NCBI RefSeq assembly: GCF_000744115.1
Contig: NZ_JQLG01000004.1
Span: 372,001 to 436,000 of the forward strand
Direction: 5' to 3'
Length of the DNA: 64,000 nucleotides
DNA from: Carnobacterium alterfunditum DSM 5972
Lineage (GTDB): Bacteria; Bacillota; Bacilli; Lactobacillales; Carnobacteriaceae
Part shown: in pieces, positions 54,622 through 63,838 of the stretch
Layout: each line of letters opens with the position of its first letter
Position numbering within the stretch: the stretch's first letter is position 1
Notes under the pieces: model-generated
Database searches by the model: none
What the model saw: the letters and a program-made list of their open reading frames with translations, nothing else
Told to the model about the DNA's origin: nothing
Made by a program: the position numbers and the translations under genes

Positions 54622-54750
54622 TCATTTAACCACACCCTGTACATTTTGCACTAACACTCGACCAATTCCCGAAATAAGCTGTTTTCTTGCACTAGTTGTA
54701 AATTGCATATGTGCTTCGATTTCTTGATCTTCTACCTTGAATTTTGGCAT
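54622..54750 (-). CDS. 42-residue hypothetical protein with strong ribosome site
   Basis: MPKFKVEDQEIEAHMQFTTS followed by ARKQLISGIGRVLVQNVQ and GVVK. AAAAGGAGG lies eight bases before the ATG, one of the best sites in this segment. No signal peptide or recognised domain. Confidence 0.5.
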   Translation of the reverse strand: MPKFKVEDQEIEAHMQFTTSARKQLISGIGRVLVQNVQGVVK

Positions 54751-54888
54751 TACATAGACCTCCTTTTAGTATTATTCGATGTATTGAATGTCGTATATAT
54801 TTTCATTTCGCAACAAAAAGGATAAAAAAAGACAAAAAAATAAGCCGGAAATTAATCGAGCTTAAATTTTATCTTTTACTTTTGAGAA

Positions 54889-55350
54889 TTAGTCCATTCG
54901 GAAGTTCTCTTCGACAAATATCTTTTCTTCTTCTGGTGTGGTTAATCGTTCCGCTTCCCCGGTGTCCCCTTCATTTGAAGACCATATACTATTGTGTACT
55001 TCTACTGAATTCGAAAAGTCTCCTTTTTTCCACGCATTCAATATCTCACGATAGGATTCTTCATTTTCCATTTCAGTTTCACCTAGTACCGATAGCAACA
55101 TATCGATGTTTTCTTCTTTCATTTCGAATGCGCCCCACTTTGGTTCCGCATATACTTTTTGATGTGTCATTTCGTGGACTCTTTGCTCAAATCCTTTTTT
55201 TGAATATTCGTAAGGTAGTGGCTCACTTGATTCTACTTGAATAGATTCTGTTATTTCGTTTTCTTTCGACTTTTCGATAGATATAAGTGCTACAGCTATA
55301 ATCCCTCCTAACACAATTACTCCAACCAATCCTAAAATAAAATTTTTCAA
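54889..55350 (-). CDS. Membrane-anchored DUF6241-like protein, copy 2
   Basis: 153 residues: N-terminal membrane segment (about 4-24), acidic linker, then a domain (about 55-150) with HEMTHQKVYAEPKWGAF, a helical middle and GDFSNSVEVHNSIWSSNEG ... LTTPEEEKIFVEENF, resembling DUF6241 of Bacillales. Function unknown; extracellular-facing by topology. Starts at TTG: compared with the upstream paralogue, one base has been gained near the start, and AAGGGG sits 12 bases away. 21 bases after its paralogue. Confidence 0.65.
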   Translation of the reverse strand: MKNFILGLVGVIVLGGIIAVALISIEKSKENEITESIQVESSEPLPYEYSKKGFEQRVHEMTHQKVYAEPKWGAFEMKEENIDMLLSVLGETEMENEESYREILNAWKKGDFSNSVEVHNSIWSSNEGDTGEAERLTTPEEEKIFVEENFRMD

Positions 55351-55371
55351 CTTTCATTTCCCCTTACACCA

Positions 55372-55911
55372 TTATCTGAAATTAGTTTCGACAAGTTCTT
55401 GTTCTTCTTCCGGCGTCAATAATCTTTCAGCTTTACCAATGTATCCGCCCTGGTCGTTCCATATCTTATTGTGCACTTCAACGCTATCAGAAAAGTCGCC
55501 TTCTTTCCATAAATTAAAAACTTCACGGTAGTAATCTTCATCTGCGAAATCCGTTTCGTCTAAAATTGATAATAAAGCGTTTATGTTTTGTTCGTTTAGT
55601 TCTACGGAACCCCATTTGTCTTCGGCATATACTTTTTGGTGTGTCATGTCGTGAATATCTTGCATGAATTCTTCTTCGCCTTCTTCGAATGGTAGATAGT
55701 TCCCACGTGACCGGTTACTTAATAGTGATGATTCTTCTACAATTACACTTTCGACGCTTTCAACCGCTTCGGATTCTTCGTTTCCCCCGGCTTGATGTCG
55801 TGCGGATTCGTTTACTAAGTTTTCTTTTGCCTTTTCTACCATCGGAAATGCGAAGAAAACAACGACGCCTATTCCCATTATCGCAACCAATACCAACATA
55901 ATCTTTTTCAT
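55372..55911 (-). CDS. Membrane-anchored DUF6241-like protein, copy 1
   Basis: 179 residues, same plan as the neighbouring copy: membrane segment (about 4-22), acidic/Ser linker, domain with HDMTHQKVYAEDKWGSVEL and GDFSDSVEVHNKIWNDQGGYIGKAERLLTPEEEQELVETNF. The third codon ATG (55911) is eight bases after GGGG and is preferred to the ATG two codons earlier. The conserved HxMTHQKVxAxxKWG and HNxIW motifs suggest a functional site; no role is known. Confidence 0.7.
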   Translation of the reverse strand: MKKIMLVLVAIMGIGVVVFFAFPMVEKAKENLVNESARHQAGGNEESEAVESVESVIVEESSLLSNRSRGNYLPFEEGEEEFMQDIHDMTHQKVYAEDKWGSVELNEQNINALLSILDETDFADEDYYREVFNLWKEGDFSDSVEVHNKIWNDQGGYIGKAERLLTPEEEQELVETNFR

Positions 55912-56042
55912 TTTCATTTCCCCTTTTCAATTATCCGATTTGTTCCCTATATTGATGATAATTCAAAAATACGGATTAAACAACCCTCGTTCTTGAACCT
56001 TGTTTTAGCAATAATAAAATAAAAATGTACGTAACTAAATGC

Positions 56043-56273
56043 TCATCTCGTTATATAAAAAATTTTAAATGACTTTTTCGCGCGTGATACGTAGGTTCTC
56101 ATTTTTCCGTTGTATTCTTCCGCTTCTCCGGTTAATGTTGCTAGTTCGTCACCTTCATACCCTAACCACATACTATAAATGATATTCGCATATCGAAGGT
56201 TTTTCTTACTTGATTGTTCAAAAGCTTCTATTATTTCAATTTGTTCCGCCTTATATTTGTAGGGTACATGCAG
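56043..56273 (-). pseudogene. 5'-truncated small gene (DNA-binding-like C-terminus)
   Basis: Open frame without a usable start (a TAG lies a few codons before a CTG): KYKAEQIEIIEAFEQSSKKN ... WLGYEGDELATLTGEAEEYN and GKMRTYVSRAKKSFKIF. The GEAEEYNGKMRTYVSRAKK part is reminiscent of a sigma-region-4/helix-turn-helix phage regulator, a weak resemblance. The remainder of 55,918-56,530 shows no other intact gene. Confidence 0.35.
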
Positions 56274-56411
56274 CCCTCTATTCTATGACTAAAAACGAAA
56301 TCTCCTTCTTGTTTGAACTGGGATCCATCAAAGGATAACCATTCTACTATTTAATTGTTTTCAATAGGTACTTTTACCTTCCGAAAGCTTTCTATTGCTT
56401 TATGCTTTATG

Positions 56412-56420
56412 GTATGATTA
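56412..56420 (+). promoter_or_regulatory. Extended -10 promoter of small orphan gene
   Basis: TGGTATGAT approximates TGn-TATAAT. It is followed by a leader with a long-range pairing (ATACCTA with TAGGTAT) and an inner GAATTT/AAATTC hairpin. Confidence 0.35.
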
Positions 56421-56532
56421 AAGATACCTACTATGCTTTTTTAAGAATGCTATAAAGGCATGAAGAATTTTAAATTCATCGACAGAACTAGGTATTAAGG
56501 TTTAAAAAACGAGTTATAGAAAGGTGATAAAA

Positions 56533-56844
56533 TTGAATTTTAAAGAATTCGAAGAATTTTTAAACGCAAATTTGGGAAGTAAAAGTATTTTTTTTGAAAA
56601 AGCTATGGAAGACCAGATAAAAAGAAACGCCAGAAGAGCTCCTGCAAAGAGATGGAATGAAGCAAAATTAGAGCGCGCTGTTAACAAAATGTGGACGGAC
56701 ATGGCTACAAGTATTTACAATAAGTTTAAAATATCGATCAAAACTAATTCTGCTGACCCTTATCAATCTTGGATCGACTTTATTGAAAAGAATGAAGCTT
56801 TAGAAAACTTAGATGAAATGATGACCGAGTTAGAATTTGGATAA
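56533..56844 (+). CDS. Small hypothetical protein
   Basis: 103 residues, helical and charged (FKEFEEFLNANLGSKSIFFE; MWTDMATSIYNKFKISIKT), no signal. TTG 56533 is preferred: AAAGGTGA lies just upstream, while the earlier GTG overlaps that site. No family recognised. It is the only plus-strand gene in this part of the island. Confidence 0.55.
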   Translation: MNFKEFEEFLNANLGSKSIFFEKAMEDQIKRNARRAPAKRWNEAKLERAVNKMWTDMATSIYNKFKISIKTNSADPYQSWIDFIEKNEALENLDEMMTELEFG

Positions 56845-56856
56845 ACGCTCATAATG

Positions 56857-56905
56857 GAATAATTTATTCCATGAGGCTTGGACATACGTCCAAGCCTATT
56901 TGCCT
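56857..56905 (+). terminator. Hairpins after small orphan gene
   Basis: GGAATAATTTATTCC followed by AGGCTTGGAC-ATAC-GTCCAAGCCT; the T run is short. Confidence 0.45.
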
Positions 56906-57017
56906 ATCCAGCTATTCATTCTAAAGGTACTTCTAAAAGTAGCCTCGTCAGCATGAAAATGTAAACCTATAAAACAAAAATAGACCCTAAATATTTTATG
57001 ATTCAAATATTTAGGGT

Positions 57018-57277
57018 CTATAATTTTTGGTATCAACAGTTTAGTTTGATCACTTACTTGAAATTTTTGGCGGAATAGGGTTTGCTTGTAGCCATGTAAA
57101 GAATCCAATGCGAATTAAAAAGCCTTAACGCTTTAGCGATTAAGCTTTGTTTGAGGCTTGGAAGCCTGGAAGACTTGCTTTTTAGGCTTCAGGTGTTTCC
57201 ATGGCTCTCCACAAGCAAACCCGTTATTCCAGAGGAAATTTCTTTTGGAACGCCAATACTATTTTTTAAAACAATTA
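57018..57277 (-). repeat. Foldback repeat family, inverted copy 1
   Basis: Reversed relative to the copies at 49.6-50.0 kb: CTATAATTTTTGGTATCAAC end, arm GGCGGAATAGGGTTTGCTTG, an interior with TTAACGCTTTAGCGATTAA, then the complementary arm. Repeats with a 264-base period into the next copy. Confidence 0.88.
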
Positions 57278-57279
57278 AT

Positions 57280-57545
57280 AGATATAATTTTTGGTGTCAA
57301 CAGTTCAGTTTGATCACTCACTTGAAATTTTTGGCGGAATAGGAGTTGCTTATAGCCATGTAAAGAATCCAATGCGAATTAAAAAGCCTTAACGCTTTAG
57401 CGATTAAGCTTTGTTTGAGGCTTGGAAGCCTGGAAGATTTTTTTTTAGGCTTCAGGCGCTTCCATGGCTCTCCACAAGCAAACCCGTTATTCCAGAGGAA
57501 ATTTCTTTTGAAACACCAACACCATTTTTTAAACAATCGATATAT
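57280..57545 (-). repeat. Foldback repeat family, inverted copy 2
   Basis: Very similar to the preceding copy over its whole length (a few substitutions and one short indel), i.e. a local tandem duplication. Together they fill most of the gap between the small orphan gene and groEL. Confidence 0.88.
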
Positions 57546-57610
57546 AACAAAAAAAGTATCTGTTTATCAATTTCCTGATAAACAGACACTCTTTCTTATT
57601 CTCGGCTGGT
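57458..57610 (-). repeat. Inverted duplicate B (terminator plus repeat left arm)
   Basis: Inverted counterpart of 49555-49708; includes the groEL terminator. Confidence 0.8.
57546..57600 (-). terminator. Terminator of groESL operon
   Basis: AGTGTCTGTTTATCAGGAAA then TTGATAAACAGATACT and T7 on the minus strand. Confidence 0.9.
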
Positions 57611-57653
57611 TATATCCCAACCTTATTATTTTATTCGTTTTAAGATGACAGGG

Positions 57654-59300
<1,647 letters not shown>

Positions 59301-59330
59301 TTAGTTTGTTCAAGTTTTTGCTTATTTTAT

Positions 59331-59615
59331 TTAATCTATGACTGCTACGATATCGTGTTCTTTTACCACTAAATATTCTTTCCCGTCATATTTCACTTCT
59401 GTTCCAGCATATTTTTCAAATAGCACAGTATCGCCTACTTTTACTGCCACTGCTACTGTTGAGCCGTTTTCTAGAATACGACCTTCCCCAACAGCTATGA
59501 CTGATCCTGTTTGAGGTTTTTCTTGCGCTGAACCCGGTAAAACAATACCGCTGATTGTTTTTTCCTCTTCCTTAGCAACTTCAATAATGACACGATCTCC
59601 TAATGGTTTTAACAC
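59331..59615 (-). CDS. groES: Co-chaperonin GroES
   Basis: 94-residue lid of the GroEL chamber: [36 protein letters not shown] (mobile loop) and [33 protein letters not shown] start with GGAGGG upstream. First gene of groES-groEL. Confidence 0.99.
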   Translation of the reverse strand: MLKPLGDRVIIEVAKEEEKTISGIVLPGSAQEKPQTGSVIAVGEGRILENGSTVAVAVKVGDTVLFEKYAGTEVKYDGKEYLVVKEHDIVAVID

Positions 59616-59648
59616 GTAAATCCCTCCGTCTAAATTATTTCTTCCATT

Positions 59649-59675
59649 TTAGCACTCAGACAATTCAAGTGCTAA
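59649..59675. promoter_or_regulatory. CIRCE operator (HrcA binding)
   Basis: TTAGCACTC, nine bases, AAGTGCTAA: one mismatch from the CIRCE consensus. It is placed about 35 bases upstream of groES, so HrcA heat-shock repression is expected. A TATAAA element lies about 10 bases upstream. Confidence 0.93.
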
Positions 59676-59802
59676 ACTACTTCTTTATAATAACAAATAT
59701 AGAAAAGAATGCAAGAATTTTCATCTCACTTCCAATTCCTTTTTGATCGCATCATTTTTATCGAAAAGGATTTTTTGTCTTCTATATGTTGTATTCCTTT
59801 TA

Positions 59803-59811
59803 TGGTATACT
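59803..59811 (+). promoter_or_regulatory. Extended -10 promoter of ydiL-type gene
   Basis: TGGTATACT, about 150 bases before the ATG. Confidence 0.5.
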
Positions 59812-59960
59812 GTAAAGCGAAGTTATTTTCAGTTTAGTTAAATTTGAGTTGGTTCCTATTATTTTATTAGTGAGCTTTCTATCGTGTACTGATAAAATTA
59901 TTTACTAAACTATGTAAAAATGAGAATCATTTATTTCGAAAAAAGAAGGTTTTGGTCACA

Positions 59961-60614
59961 ATGAAAAAAATAGTCAGTCACACATCGATTTCAATGCTAT
60001 TGTTTTATCTGATAGCACAATTTCTACCAGTGCTCATCATTTCGGCAGCTCCAAAAAATTTCCAAACAGAAGCTTCGATTTATGGAACGATAGTCAGTTT
60101 TTCTTTAGGAGCAGTTGCTATGCTTTTACTGAATCGGAAATCCAATATAAAAAATTCGTTGACCTCAAGTCCATCCTTACCCCTAAAAAGCGTTTTTTAC
60201 TGGGGGATCGTTGTTGGGATACCTTTGGTACTTTTAACGCAATATTTTGCAAATATCATTGAGATTTTGGTATTGGGACTTCCAATCGATTCTATTAATA
60301 CGCAAAATATTCTTTTGATTGTAGAAAGCTATCCTATCTATATGATTATTGTTTCCATTATGGGACCGATCATGGAAGAATTTGTTTTTAGAAAAGTAAT
60401 CTTTGGTTTCCTATACGATATTACAGGTGGAATAGGTGCTGCGGTGATCAGTTCGCTTATCTTTGCTTTTATGCACTTTGATGGACATATTTTACTCTAT
60501 TCTGCTATGTCTTTCGTTTTTTGTTTCCTATATAGTAAGACAAAAAATATTGCTACCCCAATTATTACCCATATTGCTATGAACACACTAGTTATGTTAG
60601 TGACCTTCTTTTGA
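59961..60614 (+). CDS. CPBP family intramembrane metalloprotease (YdiL-like)
   Basis: 217-residue, multi-span membrane protein with the CPBP/Abi motifs MEEFVFRKVIFGFL (EExxxR) near 147, FAFMHFDGHILLY (His) and TPIITHIAMNTLVM (HxxxN). Members include CAAX prenyl protease-like and bacteriocin-immunity proteins; this one occupies the B. subtilis ydiL position beside groES. ATG 59961 after AGAAGG is preferred over the TTG three codons earlier. Confidence 0.88.
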   Translation: MKKIVSHTSISMLLFYLIAQFLPVLIISAAPKNFQTEASIYGTIVSFSLGAVAMLLLNRKSNIKNSLTSSPSLPLKSVFYWGIVVGIPLVLLTQYFANIIEILVLGLPIDSINTQNILLIVESYPIYMIIVSIMGPIMEEFVFRKVIFGFLYDITGGIGAAVISSLIFAFMHFDGHILLYSAMSFVFCFLYSKTKNIATPIITHIAMNTLVMLVTFF

Positions 60615-60646
60615 TGGATCACTAAATATTAGAAAGGAATTTTTAA

Positions 60647-60853
60647 TTGATAAAAAATCGTAATTTTATAACACAAATCATCATTACCTACTTGATGTCG
60701 GGAGTTTTCATCTGGTTTGCTATTGATTCTGTAGGTAACTCCGGTTGGACATTTTTCTCTGTACTCTATGTCCTATTTTCTACAAGTTACTTTATTAGGG
60801 CTTCAAAAATACTTGAAGTTTACTATAAACTAAAAAAAGGAAACAAACCTTAA
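60647..60853 (+). CDS. Small membrane protein (YdiK-like)
   Basis: 68 residues, two hydrophobic segments (about 8-25 and 31-47), basic C-terminus. TTG start eight bases after AAAGGA. Position next to the CPBP protease and groES matches B. subtilis ydiK, so orthology is proposed from synteny and size. Function unknown. Confidence 0.65.
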   Translation: MIKNRNFITQIIITYLMSGVFIWFAIDSVGNSGWTFFSVLYVLFSTSYFIRASKILEVYYKLKKGNKP

Positions 60854-60870
60854 AAAGTTTGTTTCCTTTT
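60832..60870. terminator. Bidirectional terminator between ydiK-like gene and rex
   Basis: AAAAAGGAAACAAAC pairs with GTTTGTTTCCTTTTT; the stem includes the last ydiK-like codons. Confidence 0.85.
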
Positions 60871-60878
60871 TCATTCAA

Positions 60879-61520
60879 CTATTCTTTTGTTGACTCGTAA
60901 TGATCCAAGAAGTAAATCAACGTTTGAAGTTCATTTGTTAGATCAACATTTTGTACTCTTACAGTATCTGGTACAGAAATTCTAAATGGGGTAAAGTTTA
61001 AAATGCCTCTAACATTTGCTTCAACTAATCGGTCAGCTGTTGCTTGCGCTACAGTTGATGGAATAGTAATAATAACAACTTCAATTTGTTGAATTTTTAA
61101 TTGTTCGATCATATCGTCCATGTGATAAATAGGTACACCACTTAAAATGGTTCCAACGATTTCTTCATTTATATCAAAAGCTGCACTGATACGCATGTTA
61201 TTGCTTTGATGGAAGTTGTAGTTTAATAAAGCACGACCTAAGTTCCCTACTCCAATAAGAGCAACATTCGTTAACTGGTCTTGTTTAAGTGTTTTACTAA
61301 AAAAATTCATCAAATCTTCAACGTCATATCCGTATCCTCTTTTTCCTAAAGCCCCAAAATAAGAGAAATCTCTTCGAATCGTTGCACTATCAACTTTGAT
61401 AGCTTCACTTAATTCAGTTGAAGAAACACGTACCTTTCCGGAATCGTATAAGAATCGCAAATAGCGATAATAAATAGGCAATCGTCTAGCTGTTGCATTG
61501 GGTATTTTCTTTTCTACCAT
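60879..61520 (-). CDS. rex: Redox-sensing transcriptional repressor Rex
   Basis: Senses the NADH/NAD+ ratio and represses fermentative genes. 213 residues: N-terminal winged helix ([57 protein letters not shown]) and Rossmann domain with [29 protein letters not shown] near 160. Length normal. Two TTCACAA half-sites lie 57-91 bases upstream, consistent with autoregulation. Confidence 0.97.
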   Translation of the reverse strand: MVEKKIPNATARRLPIYYRYLRFLYDSGKVRVSSTELSEAIKVDSATIRRDFSYFGALGKRGYGYDVEDLMNFFSKTLKQDQLTNVALIGVGNLGRALLNYNFHQSNNMRISAAFDINEEIVGTILSGVPIYHMDDMIEQLKIQQIEVVIITIPSTVAQATADRLVEANVRGILNFTPFRISVPDTVRVQNVDLTNELQTLIYFLDHYESTKE

Positions 61521-61576
61521 TCTTTTCTTCCTCCATCAGCCATTAGTTTTAACTTCTTCAATCGGTCACTTGTTTT

Positions 61577-61611
61577 TTCACAAACAATTCGTTATATTTT
61601 TTTCTTCACAA
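61577..61611. promoter_or_regulatory. Possible Rex half-sites upstream of rex
   Basis: TTCACAA occurs at 61577-61583 and 61605-61611. The Rex operator consensus is TTGTGAA-N4-TTCACAA; only the half-sites are present here, so binding is speculative. Confidence 0.3.
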
Positions 61612-61718
61612 TCTTTTTCTAATTGACTTTTTTATTATATCATTTTTTCGGTATAATACTAGCACTTTTTTTAAATTCTATGCATTTTAATATACTTACT
61701 ATTAGTTATATTGTAAAA

Positions 61719-61740
61719 ATTCACAAGTACCCTTGTGAAT
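61719..61740. repeat. Inverted repeat ATTCACAAG-N4-CTTGTGAAT
   Basis: Perfect 9-bp arms in the rex/ABC-F divergent gap. The arms contain TTCACAA and TTGTGAA in the order opposite to a canonical Rex site; TTGTAAAAATTCACAA overlaps the left arm. Confidence 0.6.
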
Positions 61741-61769
61741 CAGCTTCTTAATAGTTAGCTTTTAATGGA

Positions 61770-61799
61770 TTGTAATTTCCCTGGACCTAAATCTATGCT
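61770..61799 (+). promoter_or_regulatory. Promoter of ABC-F gene
   Basis: TTGTAA, 18-base spacer, TATGCT about 38 bases upstream of the start codon. Confidence 0.5.
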
Positions 61800-61837
61800 A
61801 AACTAATACTGAGAATGATGAAATGAGGACCAAGACT

Positions 61838-63784
61838 ATGATTCTATTACAAGCACAACATGTTGCTCGCCATTTTGGAGCAGATGTGTTGTTCGAAAAT
61901 ATTTATTTAGAAATCCAAGAAAGCTCTCGTATCGCTTTAGTTGGACGAAACGGCACAGGTAAATCAACTCTTTTAAAAATGATTGCGGATATAGAACAAC
62001 CTGACGCAGGAAAAATTGTTAAAGGAAAACAAGTTAGCATTGGCTATTTAGCTCAAAATACTGGTTTGACTTCTGAAAGAACCATTTGGGATGAAATGTT
62101 AACCGTTTTTGAATCGGTCATTCAACTTGAAAGAGACTTGCATACTATTGAAAAACAGCTTGGAGACCCGGAGCTGCTTTCTAATGAAGAGTTATACCAT
62201 GCAACCTTAAACCGCTATGACCATATCCAAAATCGTTTTCGTGAGGAAAACGGCTTTGGGTATCAAGCTGAGATCCGTTCTGTTTTACATGGTTTTCGTT
62301 TTTATGAAGCCGATTATACTAAACATATCAGTCAACTTTCCGGTGGTCAAAAAACGCGATTGGCTTTAGCAAAATTACTATTAGAAAAAAAAGACTTATT
62401 GATTTTAGATGAGCCTACTAACCATTTGGATATCGAAACATTGAGTTGGCTCGAGAGCTACCTACAATCTTATGATGGCGCATTACTGATCGTTTCCCAT
62501 GACCGTTATTTTCTAGACAAGGTCGTAAATGAAGTTTATGAGATCAGCCGTAAAAAAATCTCCCATTATAAAGGAAACTATTCAAAATATTTGGATTTAA
62601 AGGCTGCACAACTGGAACAAGAATGGAAAGAATTCGAAAAGCAGCAAGGCGAAATAGCCAAGTTAGAAGATTTCGTCAGCCGTAATTTAGTGCGTGCTTC
62701 AACAACTAAACGTGCCCAAAGCAGACGCAAACAGTTAGAAAAAATAGACCGTATCGGGAAACCTCAAGGAGACGAAAAATCAGCCCATTTTTCTTTTAAA
62801 GCAGAAAAAGAGAGCGGTAATGCTGTTTTGACCTTATCTAACGGCGCAATCGGTTATGACGATACTATTTTATCTAGCCCTGTTAATTTAGATGTTCGAA
62901 AATATGACTCTATTGCATTAGTCGGACCAAATGGGATCGGAAAATCTACATTATTGAAGTCACTTATTGGACAACTTCCATTGATCCAAGGTGAGAAGCA
63001 CATTGGTACAAATGTCTTACTGGGTTATTATGATCAAGAACAATCTGATTTAAATTCAACAAAATCGGTTTTAGCAGAACTTTGGGACGATCATTCAACT
63101 ACTCCTGAAAAAGATATTCGTTCTATTTTAGGCAGTTTCTTATTTTCAGGCGAAGACGTAGAAAAAGCTGTTTCTTCGTTGAGTGGTGGAGAAAAAGCGC
63201 GCCTAGCTTTAGCTAAACTAGCAATGAATAAGGATAATTTTCTCGTTTTAGATGAGCCTACGAATCATTTGGATATTGATAGTAAAGAAGTTTTAGAAAA
63301 TGCCTTGATCGATTTTGATGGGACGCTGTTATTTGTTTCTCATGACCGTTACTTCATTAATCGAATCGCGACAACTGTCGTTGAGCTCTCTGAAAATGGC
63401 AGTACTCTTTATTTAGGTGATTATGACTATTATCTTGAAAAGAAAGCTGAACAAGAAGAGCTTCGTTTATTGGCTGAAGCTGAGACCGTTAAAAAGTCTA
63501 AAGTTGAATTGCCTCCAACGATTAAAGCAAACCGAGAAACCAACAAAGCTGAACAAAAAATGCTTCGTCAGTTAACACGTCGTATTGAATCGATCGAATC
63601 GGAAATGGAGGTTCTTGAGACTGCCATTACGAACTATGAAACCCAATTAATCGATCCAGAGATATTTGGAGACCATCTGCGTGTGCAAGAACTGAACGAA
63701 GAGATGACGATTGCTCAAGAAAAACTCGATAATTTAGTGAATGAGTGGGAAGAAAAAAGCTTGAAATTAGAAGAATTACAATAA
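61838..63784 (+). CDS. ABC-F family ATPase (YdiF type)
   Basis: Cytoplasmic translation-associated ATPase with two ABC domains and no membrane part. 648 residues: Walker A GRNGTGKST (about 35) and GPNGIGKST, signatures LSGGQKTRLALAKLL and LSGGEKARLALAKLA, Walker B LLILDEPTNHLDIETL and FLVLDEPTNHLDIDSK, a P-site linker rich in Lys/Gln, and a C-terminal coiled coil (about 580-648). The ATG at 61838 gives MILLQAQHVARHFG, the YdiF-like start; five upstream codons are possible. Ribosome-quality or antibiotic-tolerance roles are known for relatives. Confidence 0.92.
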   Translation: MILLQAQHVARHFGADVLFENIYLEIQESSRIALVGRNGTGKSTLLKMIADIEQPDAGKIVKGKQVSIGYLAQNTGLTSERTIWDEMLTVFESVIQLERDLHTIEKQLGDPELLSNEELYHATLNRYDHIQNRFREENGFGYQAEIRSVLHGFRFYEADYTKHISQLSGGQKTRLALAKLLLEKKDLLILDEPTNHLDIETLSWLESYLQSYDGALLIVSHDRYFLDKVVNEVYEISRKKISHYKGNYSKYLDLKAAQLEQEWKEFEKQQGEIAKLEDFVSRNLVRASTTKRAQSRRKQLEKIDRIGKPQGDEKSAHFSFKAEKESGNAVLTLSNGAIGYDDTILSSPVNLDVRKYDSIALVGPNGIGKSTLLKSLIGQLPLIQGEKHIGTNVLLGYYDQEQSDLNSTKSVLAELWDDHSTTPEKDIRSILGSFLFSGEDVEKAVSSLSGGEKARLALAKLAMNKDNFLVLDEPTNHLDIDSKEVLENALIDFDGTLLFVSHDRYFINRIATTVVELSENGSTLYLGDYDYYLEKKAEQEELRLLAEAETVKKSKVELPPTIKANRETNKAEQKMLRQLTRRIESIESEMEVLETAITNYETQLIDPEIFGDHLRVQELNEEMTIAQEKLDNLVNEWEEKSLKLEELQ

Positions 63785-63788
63785 TTTT

Positions 63789-63838
63789 AAAAACAAAAAG
63801 GAAATTGGATCATTATCCCAATTTCCTTTTTGTTTTTA
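63789..63838. terminator. Bidirectional terminator between ABC-F gene and tsaD
   Basis: AAACAAAAAGGAAATTGG pairs with CCAATTTCCTTTTTGTTT; it overlaps the tsaD stop codon. Confidence 0.9.

Noticed and set aside
54744-55244. 166-residue plus-strand open frame
   Set aside because: Antisense to the better supported DUF6241-like gene; no family, no ribosome site.
57318-57648. Short open frames inside the foldback repeats
   Set aside because: They are frames through repeat arms on both strands, lack ribosome sites and are not shared by all copies.
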